Origin: Bettongia penicillata ogilbyi
Taxonomy: Eukaryota > Chordata > Mammalia > Diprotodontia > Potoroidae
NCBI GenBank assembly: GCA_023548195.1
Contig: JAJHZJ010000696.1
Span: forward strand, 1,303,843-1,367,842
DNA: 64,000 nt
Reading direction: 5' to 3'
The notes under the pieces were generated by a model, which saw only the letters and a program-made list of their open reading frames with translations, was not told where the DNA came from and made no database searches. Both the position numbers and the translations under genes were made by a program. Positions within the stretch are counted from its first letter, which is position 1, and each line of letters begins with the position of its first letter. Shown one piece after another: positions 21,600 through 32,302 of this stretch.

Positions 21600-21973
21600 A
21601 TGTCTGTCTCTGTCTCCCTCCCTCCTCCCCTCCTGTCTCTCTCCTCTCTCCCTCCCCCTTGATTTCTCCTTGTTCTCCTTTCTTCCATTCCTCCCTCTCT
21701 CTTTATTTCTATCTCTCAGTCTCTCTCCCTCCTCCTCTGTCTCTCTCCATCTCTCTTTGTCTCCATCTCTCTCTCTGGATCTCTGTCTCTCCCTCCCTAC
21801 CCTCCCTTTCTCTGTCCCTGTGTGTCTGTTTATGTCTGTTTCTTTCTATTTCTCTCTCTCTGTCTTTCTATCTCTCTGTCCCACTGCCTTTCTGCTTGCA
21901 ATTTCTCTCTCTCTCTGTCTCTGTTTTTGTCTCTGTCTGTCTCTCTGTGTCTCTGTCTCTCTCACTCTGTCAG

Positions 21974-22036
<63 letters not shown>

Positions 22037-22079
22037 ATCTGTCTCTGTCTCTGTCTGTCTCTCTCTCTCCCTCTCCTAG
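21600..22079 (+). repeat. TC-rich (TCTC/TGTC) microsatellite array
   Basis: 480 bases of almost pure pyrimidine on this strand, made of CTCT, CTGT and CCCT units. A near-perfect CT run lies at 21976-22033. Long open frames here are a by-product of the T-rich, A-poor composition. Confidence 0.95.
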
Positions 22080-22424
22080 CCACATCACTTTTCCTTTGTC
22101 CTCAAATACAAATGATATCACTATTGAGAAAGCAACTTGGGGATGTGGATGAAAAACCTGTTGATCAGAAGCCCTGCATGACAGCTGAAAATCTTAAGAA
22201 TGGGCAATTATGGGCCACAAGCTGTCCTGGGATACAAAAGTTTAATTTCTGGGATCCTTTGAAAAGACAGCATTTGTGAGTGATTCTTTTTCAGCAGGAT
22301 GCCTCCCTTTGTGGTTGGAGAGCTCCTACATACCTTCTACATGCTTTTCCCATTTCTGAGCCCCTTCTCTAATGTCATTTCTGTTGGGCAAAAGTTTTCC
22401 AACTAAACAGAATTCTGTTCCATT
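22080..22424. other. No recognised feature
   Basis: Unassigned sequence between the TC array and an antisense L2. Confidence 0.35.
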
Positions 22425-22740
22425 CCACAAACATGTACTAGTTGCCTAATGATGCAAAGATCTGTTCTAGGTTCTGAGTATAAAAAAGGTGAAAAGAAGT
22501 CCCTCCTTTGAGAGTTTACTTTGTAAACTGTTACACACACACACACACACACACAAATTGAGGAGAGAGTGTTAACAACCAGGCAACTTTGGAAAGACTT
22601 CCCATAGGAAGGGCTGCCTAAGCTAAACCTCAAAGAAAGCAAATGATTCTAAAAGGTCTAGGCAAAGGCATGGAGGTAGGAAATGGAGTACAAGTAGTAC
22701 AGATAGGAGGGAATGTAGAATGTGTAAAAAGAAAGAATGT
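22425..22740 (-). mobile_element. LINE L2 3' region
   Basis: Antisense L2: 'tctgttctaggttctgagta', 'aaggcatggaggtagg'. It contains a (CA)n run at 22532-22554. Confidence 0.6.
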
Positions 22741-22844
22741 AAAGCCAATCTGGAAAGGTAAGCTGAAAACAAACATGAATCTTTGTGGCATTATTTTTCT
22801 TGGGATGTTTAAGGGTAGAAAAGAGAGCCAGAGCTTATAGATCA

Positions 22845-22965
22845 TTTCAAAGTACTCATCTCACTTGATTTTCACAGCATCCTAGTGACACAAATGAGGA
22901 AACTGAGGCTGGGAGAGGTTAGCTGGTTCTCTCAGGGTCACACAACTGGGCTTGGCATCCAGGCC
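22845..22965 (-). mobile_element. MIR-type SINE
   Basis: Antisense: 'ttttcacagcatcctagtga', 'aatgaggaaactgaggctgg', 'cagggtcacacaactggg'. Confidence 0.7.
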
Positions 22966-23136
22966 TTACTGCCTCTAAGACTGCCTAAGATCTGGGCTGT
23001 TAGTCACGGTGGGAGGTTGAGAAGGGGAAAACCAAGATGGCCTCAGATTCTGGTTCTGGTTGCCCAGCATTCCAAGAGAAAAATACTTCACAGATTCCTT
23101 GGGTAGTTCTCCTTACGGTGGTCTAGAGACAGTACG

Positions 23137-23375
23137 GTTCAGTAAGGCAGCTAGCATTTACACAGCACTCTAAGTTGTATCCTCACAACAACCCTGTAAG
23201 GTAGGGGCTATTGTGATCTCCATTTTTACATATGAGGAAACTGAGGCAGATGGAGGTTAAGTGACTGACTCAGGGCCACACAGCTAGTAAGTGTCTGAGG
23301 TCACATTTGAACTCAAGTCCTCCTAACTCCATGGCATGTGTTTTGTCCACTGCAGCGCCACCTATTGCCCAGACC
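23137..23375 (-). mobile_element. THER1-like SINE, near full length
   Basis: Antisense: tail 'gctagcatttacacagcact', core 'atgaggaaactgaggcagat', 'cacacagctagtaagtgtct' and head 'gcagcgccacctattgccc'. It is one of the best-preserved THER1 copies here. Confidence 0.85.
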
Positions 23376-23632
23376 CTGTTATTTCCTATCCTTGAATCTC
23401 TGCTAATGGTCCTCCTCAAATTACTTTTGTATTATTACCAAGTGCTCCTGTTGCCAGGTGGCTTTCCATATCTGAGGTTCTGTCTTATAAGCTAGAACGC
23501 TGATCCAGAATCTCCTCAGCTCCTCAGGCTTCCTCCCAACATACAGCAAGGTTTAAGGTCATTGCACCACCAAGGAGTAGTGTGGACTCAAGAAAGCAGA
23601 GGCAGAAATACCACCTCCCTGCCTAATAGAAC

Positions 23633-23886
23633 ATTTTCTAAATTAATTTATTTATTTTAGTCTTCAACATTTATTTCCACGAAATTTTGAGTTCCAAATT
23701 TCCTCCCATATCTGCCCTCCCCCTACTCCAAGATGGCATGCATTCTGATTACCTCTTCCCCCAGTCTGTCCTCCCCTCTATCACTCTACTCCCCTCCCCT
23801 CCCCCTTACATTCTTATAGGGCAAGATAGATTTCTATACCCCATTGTCTGTACATCTTCTAATAAAACATTTTTAAAGAGATTGTG
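23633..23886 (-). mobile_element. HAL1/L1 3'UTR end
   Basis: Antisense. 'tttatttattttagtcttca', 'aaattttgagttccaaattt' and 'ctcccctcccctccccctta' form the complement of the last 350 bases of the HAL1 at 51317, including the purine-rich block and the AAATAAATAAA end. It is 5'-truncated, so it could be HAL1 or an L1 with the same 3'UTR. Confidence 0.75.
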
Positions 23887-23931
23887 CTGCAGATCTTAGA
23901 GCAGGAAATGATCTTAGAAACCAACCAGCAT

Positions 23932-24117
23932 GGGGTTTCTCAACTTTATTTTGTGTTGTGGACTCCTTGGGAACAGTCTGGGGAAGCCTGCAGACTCAGA
24001 ATAAAGTTTCTAAATTCATAAAAACCACACAGAGAATTACAAAGGAAACCTATTAGATTGAGATGCCCTTATGGATTTTTTTTTTTTTTAGATTCATGGA
24101 CTCCTGATCTAGAGCGA
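23932..24117 (-). mobile_element. hAT-like non-autonomous DNA transposon remnant
   Basis: Antisense: 'ggtttctcaactttattttg', 'aattacaaaggaaacctatt', 'gattcatggactcctgatct'. Same family as 690, 19582 and 47334. Confidence 0.6.
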
Positions 24118-24121
24118 TCAC

Positions 24122-25164
24122 TTTTTTTTTTATTTTTTACTTTTTTAAATTTTTTTATTATCTTATTTTTTTTAATGCTCTATAGTCACTACCATAAAAC
24201 TTAGATTTTTACCCCCCCCACACCTACCCCTCACCACCCCCCTCCCTCCCCAGGATGGCATACAATTCTATGTAGGATCTACATATACATTCCTATTGAA
24301 TAGATTTTCAGTATAGTCATGCTATGTAGATGAACTAAAATAAATGGAAGAAGTCATATAATAAATCAAAACATAATACACACACACTCACACAAACATG
24401 ATCTGCTACATTCTGCGAATGAATTCCATAGTTCTTTCTCTGAGTGTGGAAGGCATTTTGCCTTAGAAAACCAGTGGGAATTTTTTTTTTAAGTTCTTGG
24501 GTTATTATGAAGTTCCAAGTCTACCAGAAAAAACTCTCGCAGACTGTGGTCACTGCTGTGCATAAAGTTCTCCTGGTTCTGCTCCTTTTGCTCAGCATCA
24601 GATCATATAAGTCCTTCCAGGCCTCCCTGAAGTCTTCTTGTTCATCATTTCTTATGGCGCAATAGTACTCCATTACATTCATATACCATAATTTATTCAG
24701 CCATTCCCCAATTGATGAATATCTCCTTGATTTCCAGTTTTTAGCAATTATAAAGAGTGCTGCTATAAATATTTTTGTACATATGGGACCCTTTCCCATT
24801 TTTATGATCTCTTGGGGATACAGTCCTAGTAGCAATATTGCTGGGTCAAAGGGTATGCACATTTTTGTAGCCCTTTGGGCATAGTTCCAAACCGCTCTCC
24901 AGAATGGCTGAATCAGCTCACAGATCCACCAACAATGAATTAGTGTTCCAACTCTCCCACATCCTCTCCAGTATTTATCATTTTCCTGTTCTGTCATGTT
25001 TGCCAATCTTATAGGTGTGATGTGGTACCTCAGAGTTGTTTTGATTTGCATCTCTCTAATCGAAAGTGATTTTAGAGCATTTTTTCATATGATTATAGAT
25101 ATCTTTAATTTCTTCCTCTGAAAATTGCCTGTTCATATCCTTTGACCATTTATCTATTGGGGAA
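24122..25164 (-). mobile_element. 5'-truncated L1 with target-site duplication
   Basis: An antisense L1 3' end: the poly-T (poly-A tail) at 24122, then a C-rich block at 24212-24254 (the L1 3'UTR purine tract on the element strand), then the ORF2 C-terminus. Flanking cac-T8 repeats at 24119 and 25165-25175 look like a target-site duplication. The right flank reads TTTT/AA, matching the L1 endonuclease preference. Removing the insert joins 'gatcac' to 'tttttaacagatgagaaaac', a MIR core, so it landed in an older SINE. Confidence 0.85.
24521..25164 (-). pseudogene. L1 ORF2 C-terminal remnant
   Basis: The minus-strand frame 24521-25051 (176 codons) reads as the L1 ORF2 C-terminal region. It has MQIKTTLRYHITPIRLANMT, then the Cys-rich segment RVGTLIHCWW...PFWRAVW, then GEWLNKLWYMNVMEYYCAIR. 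RT and endonuclease domains are absent (5' truncation). A +1 frameshift near 25070 separates it from the preceding SKDMNRQFSEEE segment. It also runs past the usual ORF2 end into 3'UTR. It is not functional. Confidence 0.85.
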
Positions 25165-25175
25165 CACTTTTTTTT

Positions 25176-25230
25176 AACAGATGAGAAAACAGGTCCACAA
25201 AAGCCGTGCTGCACCTTTTATTTCTATTTC
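25176..25230 (-). mobile_element. MIR fragment flanking the L1
   Basis: 'aacagatgagaaaacaggtc' is the MIR core continued from left of the L1 insertion. Confidence 0.45.
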
Positions 25231-25394
25231 CTATCTTGGTTTTTTTGCTGTGTGAGGTATGTAAATACTTAGCACCCATTTGAGCATTGCCAGAGAGAAG
25301 TCAGTCTCTGGGGATGGACCACATGAGACAAACAAGCTCCTTTCCAGAATTCACCAGTCTGGAAACATTTTGAACTTGGCATTGAGAGATCTAG

Positions 25395-25600
25395 AGAGGA
25401 CCACAGTATCACAGGTCTTGAGCTACATGGGCCGCTAGAGACCATCTACTCCAGAGCCTTCTTTTTACAAATGACAACGCAGAGACCCAAGGAAGTGATG
25501 TGACTTGTCCAAGGTCACCCAGACAGTAAGTATAGGAGGTAAGATATGAAGCCAGGTTGTCTGACTCCAAAGTCAGGGAGAATTCCCTTACCTGCTGCTA
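25395..25600 (-). mobile_element. MIR-type SINE
   Basis: Antisense: 'caggtcttgagctacatggg', 'gtgacttgtccaaggtcacc', 'gttgtctgactccaaagtca'. Confidence 0.65.
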
Positions 25601-26041
25601 CCTAGAAGAAGCAAAAGGAGGATTCATTCTGTGCACTCTGCCCTGGGCTAAGCTTGGGGAAAGATGGTACATTTTGGTCCTAAGCACAATATCCCTCCCA
25701 GCCTAGAGACGCTGAGAGCTCTCACTGTGAATAGCAGTGATTGGGAACAGAAAAGCAGCCTTCTTACCAAGAGGTAACAGTCTGGGTGCATCTGTGACCC
25801 CATGGCCAATCCCACCCTGCCTCCTGCAGTGTTCAACAAGGGGGGACGCTAGAGAAACAGATGATTTCCATTTCCTGACTCACCAGTCAAAAAAGGATGA
25901 AGTGCATATTTTTGTTACCTTGTTTGGACCCTTTTCAATGCACATAGAGCTCAGCTCTCTACTTTCTCTCTACAGCCTATATCTGACCCCAATTTATTAC
26001 TTATGAGACTTTTACCACATTATATTTGGAAGTCTTATTTG
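25601..26041. other. No recognised feature
   Basis: Unassigned, with no coding signal. Confidence 0.35.
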
Positions 26042-26180
26042 TATTACAAATATTATTTGTACCCTTTTAACAGATGAGGAAACTGAGGCTATGAGAAATC
26101 AAATAACTTGCCCATGTTCACACAGCTAGTATCTGAGACAAGATCTGAATCCAAGTCTCCTAAATCTGCCATATGTCCTA
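26042..26180 (-). mobile_element. MIR-type SINE
   Basis: Antisense: 'aacagatgaggaaactgagg', 'cacacagctagtatctgaga'. Confidence 0.7.
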
Positions 26181-26334
26181 GACAAAAGGGTTTAGATCTC
26201 AGGTTTAACCTACTCTTAAGGGCATGTCTAAGTATAATGATAAGAATCTCTGTAAACTGGATGGAAGCTTCCTTTATCTATTTGCAAAAAAAAAAAATGC
26301 ATTTGTTGCCAGTTCTGATATAGGACTAGGAGCA

Positions 26335-26490
26335 GGAAGAGTCTTTCTTAGCCAACTTCTCTGTTTTACAGACACAGTAACTGAAACCCAGAAAGCTGAA
26401 ACAAGACCCCTTGGGCAAATCCTTGAAGCAGAGCAGGAATTCCATCCTAGGTCCTCTGACTCTAAACCCAGTGACCTGACCACTATGAAA
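26335..26490 (-). mobile_element. MIR-type SINE, degraded
   Basis: Antisense: 'gttttacagacacagtaact', 'catcctaggtcctctgactc'. Confidence 0.55.
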
Positions 26491-26589
26491 TGAAATGCCT
26501 TTACCTTGCATCCCAGAGCCTCAGCAGTCTGGCCTCAGCAAGTCTATCTTTTTAAGGTCAATTCCCACTATCCCCCTACATAAAGTATG

Positions 26590-26870
26590 TGCTGTTCTCT
26601 GGCTACTATGCTCAGTGCCCCAGAACACATCTGAGCTTTTGCTCATCATTCCCTTCCTCCCATCTTGACTTAGCAGAAACCTACCCCTGCTCCAAGGTTC
26701 AGATGCAATCCCAGTGTCATCTGTGATGTCTCCCTTCTCTGCCCACCTCAGCGTGCCATGACTTTCAGAATGCTTGCTTTCCATCAGCCCCCATGCAGTT
26801 AGAATGTGCCATATGTACGTACTGCTTAGCCCTGGCTGGGACATCTTTTCATTGTGGGTCTTTGACTGCA
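26590..26870 (+). mobile_element. Possible old L2/L3 3' fragment
   Basis: Pattern of an old LINE 3' coding end: 'gagcttttgctcatcattcc', 'ctgctccaaggttcagatgc', 'gtcatctgtgatgtctccc'. Weak similarity judged by eye. Confidence 0.4.
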
Positions 26871-27027
26871 AACTATTATTTATAATAATATATTATGAAT
26901 AGGCTGGAATATGTACAACTTATAACAGCAAATTATTCCCAGACTGAAAATGGATTTAAAATTTTTTTGTTAATAACTCTCTTTTTTATCACCTTCATTT
27001 CTGAACATATTTCCCGGGTGATATAGT

Positions 27028-27296
27028 AGAGAGAATTCGGGGCATGGAATCAGGAAAACCCAAGTTCAAATCTGGCCTCAAACACTTACTAGCTGTGGCA
27101 CTCTAACAAGTCACTTAGCCACTGTTTGCCTCAGTTTCCTGTAGAATGGGGATAATAATAACACCTACCTCCCAGGGTTCTTGTGAGGATGTATACATGT
27201 ATACAGGATTATATATCTATAAAGGAGAATATTTGTAAAAATGCTTAGTTCCAGGCCTGGCACATAGTAGGTACTTAATAGATGCTTGTTCCCAAA
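27028..27296 (+). mobile_element. THER1-like SINE, near full length
   Basis: Sense: 'gcatggaatcaggaaaaccc', box B 'aagttcaaatc', 'gataataataacacctacct' and L2-like 3' end 'ggcacatagtaggtacttaa'. The 3' end shared with L2 shows its partnership with L2. Confidence 0.85.
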
Positions 27297-27299
27297 AGA

Positions 27300-28525
27300 T
27301 AGAAAGGATCAAAGAAAATAAAATAGATGATTTTGATTACATGAAATTAAAAAAGGTTTGGCATAAACAAAATTAATATAGCCAAAACTAGAAGGAAATA
27401 TGGAAACCGGAGGAGAAAATTTTACAGCAAGTGTATCCATAAAGGTCTTAGTTCTCACTTATATAGGGAACTAAGACAAATTTATAAAAATATGATCTAT
27501 TCCCCAATTGATAAGAGGTCAAAAGATATGAACAGGAAGTTTTCAGAAGAAGAAGTCAAAGCTATTAATAGTCACATGAAGAAATGCTCTAAATCACTAC
27601 TGATTAGAGAAATGCAAATTAAAACAACTTTGGGATACTATCTCACACTTGTGAGATTGGCTAACAGGACACAAAAGGTAGATAACAAATGCTGAAGGCA
27701 TTGTGGAAAAGTTAGGACACTAATGTCTTAAGACTTAAGGACTTAAGTCGTAAATTTGTCCAACCATTTTGAAGAAAAATTGGGAGCTATTCCCAAAAAG
27801 CTATAAAACTTTTCATATCCTTTGACCAAGCAATACTACTACTAGGTCTGTATCCCAAAGAGATCAAAGAAAAGGGAAAAGAACCTATTTATAAAAAAAA
27901 AAATTATAACAGTTCTCTTTGTGGTGGCAAAGAATTGGAAATTGAGGGGATGCCTATCAAACAGAGAATGGCTAAACAAGTTTTGGTATGTGATTGTGAT
28001 GGAATACTATTATGCTATAAGAAATTACCAAGGAGATGGTTTCAGAAAAACCAAGAAAGATTCGTGTGAGCTGAGTGAAGTGAGCAGACTAGCAGCATAT
28101 TGCCCACAGTATCGGTAAGATTGTAGGGATGATCAACTGTGGAAGCCTTGACTGTTCTGATCAAGAAAATAACCCAAGATAATTCTAAAGGACTCATGAT
28201 AAAAAAAAAAAAAGTTATCCATTTCTAGAGAGAACTGATGAACCTTGAGTACAAACTGAAGACTACTTTTAAAGTTTTTCTTAAATTTTCTTGGGGTTTG
28301 TGTGTGTGTGTGTGTGTGTGTTTTCCTTTGTAACATGGCTAATATGGAAATATGTTTTGAATGATGTCACAAGTATAATCAATATCACGTTACTAGCCTT
28401 CTCTAGGGGTGAAAGAGGGACAGAAGGGAGGGAGAGAATTTGGAACTCAATTTTTTAAAATGATTGTTAAAATTTTTTTACATGTAATTGATAAATGTTT
28501 AACAAAATAAAAATATATTTTAAAG
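27300..28525 (+). mobile_element. 5'-truncated L1 with decayed ORF2 C-terminus
   Basis: Sense L1: ORF2 C-terminal coding from 'gattacatgaaattaaaaaa' through 'aagaggtcaaaagatatgaa', 'agagaatggctaaacaagtt' and 'aatactattatgctataaga', then 3'UTR with (GT)n at 28297-28320 and an A-rich end near 28520. Partial frames at 27492-27695 and 27921-28118 read IDKRSKDMNRKFSEEEV and NREWLNKFWYVIVMEYYYAI. It is more diverged than the L1 at 24122 and has several frameshifts. Confidence 0.85.
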
Positions 28526-28529
28526 ATAC

Positions 28530-29170
28530 CTTTTCCTATCCCTCGTAACAAAGAATTTTTAAAAGGGAAAAAAGACAAACTAACAAACCCGTAACTAAGT
28601 GACGGTGCATTTGAGAGTCCATATCCATAGTCCCCTACTTTTATAAAAGAAATAAAGTACATTTTCTCAACTCTTCTTAGTCCAAGTTTCTTGGATCTGT
28701 CTTTCATACAGTTATCTAATAGTCTGTAATTCTTTGGAGAGTTATTTGTTAATATCCTTTTATTCACCCCATTTTCCTAGTGGTTCTCGTCAAATACGGA
28801 GTCTTTCCACAAGTAATTTGCATCCATGAGTTTTTCAAAGGCTGGGCTATGGAATTAGATGGTGTCTGACTTCTCCTTCCTGTGCCTGTTATGCTGATCT
28901 ACTTGTCTGGTTTTTGCCTCATACCCAGTGGTTGTTTTATAGTATAATTTAATATCTGAAAGTCCTATTCCTTATTCATTCTTACTTTATTTCAGTATTT
29001 CCCTTGAAATTCTAAATCTTTTTCTTTCAAATGGATTTTGTTATTATTTTGTCCAGCTCCATAAATTCCCTTTGGTAGCTTGACTGGAATAGTGCCCAAT
29101 CTGTAAATTAATATAGGAAGTATCTGTCAGTCATTATTTTGTTGTGGCCCAACCATGAGCAATGAACGTC
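28530..29170 (-). mobile_element. L1 ORF2 internal fragment
   Basis: Antisense L1 ORF2: 'tctacttgtctggtttttgc', 'tgttttatagtataatttaa', 'ccctttggtagcttgactgg', 'ccaaccatgagcaatgaac'. It abuts the 3' end of the sense L1, forming an inverted L1 pair. The left boundary is approximate. Confidence 0.65.
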
Positions 29171-29824
29171 AGGAAGGATTATGTCTACAGCGAAGCATAT
29201 GGCACAGTAGAGAAAACGCTTTGTTATCAGTCTTACCCAAGAAGAAATCTAGCAAATGAAACTCAGAAGACAAGCAGCAAATTCAGACAGACTTCAATAC
29301 CTTTCTCAGTCTCCTGGGATCCTCGCAGTCCGGCCACATCTCCTCATTCTGCGTGATTTTTGTCTAGGTTTTCCAGTAAGTCCTCCACAGAGTATCCTCC
29401 TGATTTCTCAGAGGCCTTCCTCTAATATTCTTATAAAATGCTGTAGATGCCAGAACACTCATTGCAAGACGCACCCCACTCCTTTCCCAGTCATACATAT
29501 CCTACTTATGTCTAAGGCATTGAGCTACAGCCCACTTGTGCTCACCATGTGCACAGACACACAGGTACATATACATATTTTGGACATATTCTAAAGGAGG
29601 AAAATGAATAGGGCCCAGCATTGAGTGACCAAACATCAGGCAAGATGGTATTTGAGAAACTATATAGTGCTATAAAGTCCCATCTTTGAGATCTTGTAGG
29701 ATAACACTATAAAATTCCATAATCCAGGGGAATCTCCAAGGCAGGTGAGAGAGGGCAATGATGCCCTGGTGGGCATCAGGAGGCTACAATATATTATTAA
29801 TTTCAGACTTAGAAAACAAACAAA
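29171..29824. other. No recognised feature
   Basis: About 650 bases with no repeat assigned. It has two overlapping short plus-strand frames (64 and 112 codons) with no recognised domain. Confidence 0.35.
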
Positions 29825-29912
29825 TGGTATTTACATAGTGCTTTGAGGTTTGCAAAATACTCTACATATTGTCTCATTTGCGTCTCATAATGACTGGGTG
29901 AGGTAAGTAGCA
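29825..29912 (-). mobile_element. THER1 3' end
   Basis: Antisense tail: 'tttacatagtgctttgaggt', 'tgactgggtgaggtaagtag'. Confidence 0.7.
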
Positions 29913-29914
29913 GA

Positions 29915-31728
29915 ATTCTGAGACCATTGACCGTTTACCTCAGGTTGAAGTCAATCCCTCCTTAGCTGAACTTCCAACCGAAGAAGGTTTAGAGGGCCAT
30001 TAGGCTCCTGTCATGTGGCAAAGCTCCTGGTGCTGATTCTGTTGCAGCTGAGATTTACAAGGTAGGGGGACCATTGCTCATACAAAAGCTGACCGAAATT
30101 TTCCAGGTTATATGGCAAGATAAAGTTATCCCCCAGGATTTCAAGGATTCCTCCATTGTCCATCTCCATAAGGGTAAAGGGAATAGATTATCCTGTGACA
30201 ATCACAGGGTAGGGGGGGTGGGGGGTTCTCTCTCTTAGTCATTGCTAGCAAGATTCTTGCTGGAGTCCTTCTTAATAAGCTGATCCTTCACCTGGAAGAT
30301 GGTCATCTACCTGAGATCCAGTGTGGCTTCAGAAAGGGCCAAGGAACAGTCGATATGGTGTTTGCTGCCCAACAACTACAGGAGAAATGCCAGGAGCAGA
30401 ACAGAGGTCTGCACACAACGTTTGTGGATCTGACCTGACACTTAGTCATGAGGGCTTATGGAAAATTATGTCAAAGTTCATCAGTACTCTGTGTCAATTT
30501 CATGATGGCATGTTTGCCGGGTTCTGGATAATGGACAAAGCTCTCCTGCCTTCCCAGTCACCAATGGAGGGAAACAGGGCTGTGTGCTTGCTCCCATGCT
30601 TTTTAGCATGATGTTTTCAGCCATGTTGTCAAATGCTTTCAATGAGAATAAACACAGTGTCAAGGTCAACTACTGTATTAATGTCAAGTTCTTCAATTTG
30701 AAAAGGCTATAAGTCAAGACCAAAGTGGAGGGAGTGCTGCTGCATGATTTTCTGTTTGCAGCCTCTGAAGCTGAGATGCAACAAAGTATGGATCAATTCT
30801 CTGCTGCCTGTGCTAATTTTGGCGTAATAATTAACACCAAAAAACACAGGTGCTCCATCAGCCACCACCACACCATCCATACGTGGAACCATCGGTTACA
30901 ACAAATGGAGAAGTTTTGACTGCTGTGGATAAGTTCATTTACCTTGGTAGTGTACTTTCCAGGGATGTACACATTGACAAAGAGGTTGATGCACGCATTG
31001 CCAGAGCTAGTTCAGTGTTTGGGAGGCTCTGAAGAAAAGTTTGGGACAGAAGAGGCATTAGACTGACTACAAAACTGAAGGTCTACAGAGTCGTGCTAAC
31101 CTCATTGTTGTATGCCTGTGAAACATGGACAGTCTACCAGCGCCATGCCAGGAAACTGAATTGTTTCCATTTGAACTGTCTTAGGAAGATTCTGAGGATC
31201 ACCTGGCAGGATAAGGTACCAGACACTGAAGTCCTTACTTGAGCTGAACTGTCAAGCATTCAAACTATGCTTCAGAGAGCACAACTCTGATGGGCTGGCC
31301 ATGTTGTTCAAATGCAAAATGTACGCTTGCCAAAAAGATTATTTTGTGGAGAACTTACATGGGGCAGGCAAACACAAGGTGACCAGCAGAAGTGATATAA
31401 GGACTCTCAAGGTCTCTCTCAAGAACGTTGGATTTGATTGTGCAACATGGGAGACACTGACACAGGACAGCTCAGCATGGCGTGCCCACATCAGAAAAGG
31501 TGCTGTTTTCTATAAGCAAATCAGAATTGAAACAACACAAAGGAAATGTAGGATGAGCAAATTTGGAGTAACCACCCAAATGTTCACACAGACTATCTGC
31601 GCCCAATCTGTGGTAGAGCATTCCGAGGCCATATTGGTCTGATCAGCCACAGACGTACACACTGAAACTTCACTTTATCATGGTGATGTCATTTTGGTCC
31701 TCTTCGAGAGCGAAGGACAACCACCACC
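29915..31728 (+). mobile_element. 5'-truncated RTE-clade LINE
   Basis: Sense RTE. The endonuclease is missing and the copy enters in the linker/RT region. Reading across broken frames, GKAPGADSVAAEIYK (near 30020) and then FVDLT (near 30420) mark RT blocks of the RTE clade. It ends with the RTE tail 'tcctcttcgagagcgaagga' at about 31690 followed by ACC repeats. The tail matches those of MAR1 and MAR4. RTE elements carry an APE endonuclease and RT in one ORF and move by target-primed reverse transcription. Confidence 0.85.
30000..31665 (+). pseudogene. RTE reverse transcriptase remnant
   Basis: A decayed RT. The catalytic YADD-type box falls in VEGVLLHDFLFAASEAEMQ (30725-30785). Only one of the two catalytic Asp residues remains in a recognisable context. 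Downstream, KFIYLGSVLSRDVHIDKEVDARIA (from 30940) is typical RTE C-terminal RT/thumb sequence. The C-terminus (31591-31665) reads as a CPxC-H-H zinc-finger-like end (PICGRAF...LISHRRTH), with the first Cys replaced by Arg (cgc). There are many stops and frameshifts. Confidence 0.8.
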
Positions 31729-31734
31729 AACAGC

Positions 31735-31795
31735 AGTACCGGTGGTAGTACTGGTAGTAGGTAATAGTAGTAGTAGTAACAGTAGTAGTAATTAA
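31735..31795 (+). repeat. (GTA)n microsatellite at the RTE 3' end
   Basis: Imperfect GTA/GTG/TAG trinucleotide run directly after the RTE tail; probably grown from the LINE's own 3' terminal repeat. Confidence 0.85.
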
Positions 31796-31802
31796 TAAAA
31801 AT

Positions 31803-31965
31803 AACGGCCAAACACTTTAAATGTTATCTCATCTGAGCTTTACAACCCTAGAAAGTAGATGCTACTATTTTCTCTATTTTGCAGATAAAGAAATTGAGGC
31901 AGGTTGAAGTTAAGTAACTTGCCCAGGGTCACCCTGTGTCTGAGGACAGATTTGAACTCATATAC
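31803..31965 (-). mobile_element. THER1-like SINE
   Basis: Antisense: 'catctgagctttacaaccct', 'aaagaaattgaggcaggttg', 'cttgcccagggtcaccctgt'. The head is truncated. Confidence 0.75.
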
Positions 31966-32091
31966 TGAGTGACTGAAATTTAAAATAAACAAAATGATTT
32001 ATGTTTTCTTTCAGCTGCAATAACATAACACCTGATACTTTGTAGCAGACTTAGTGAAATTCACAACCCAGTTCTTTGAGAATCACTACAT

Positions 32092-32302
32092 TTTTTTATC
32101 GTTCAGTTGTTTCAGTCAAACTCCCCATGACCCCATTTGGGGTTTTCTTTGCAAAGATACTGGAGTAATTTTCTATTTCCTTCTCCAGCTCATTTTACAG
32201 ATGAAGAAACTGAGGCAAATGCAGTGAAGTGACTTGCCCAGGGTTACATGAGTCTTCCTGATCCCTAGCCCAGTACTCTAGCCATTGTGCCGCCTAGATG
32301 CT
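32092..32302 (-). mobile_element. WSINE1-like SINE
   Basis: Antisense: 'tgaccccatttggggttttc', 'gatgaagaaactgaggcaaa', 'ctagccattgtgccgcctag'. It is internally deleted between the core and the head. Confidence 0.85.

Noticed and set aside
21659..22279. Long Ser/Leu-rich open frames (up to 206 codons) on the plus strand
   Set aside because: They lie in the TC-rich microsatellite. All three frames are open there because the sequence lacks A, so they are not genes.
24119..24131. Longer target-site duplication for the L1 at 24122
   Set aside because: Bases left of cac differ (cgat versus ggaa), and the T run merges with the poly-A tail complement, so only cac plus Ts can be claimed.
26521..26871. 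116-codon minus-strand frame
   Set aside because: It lies over a probable old LINE 3' fragment, with no domain and no supporting signals.
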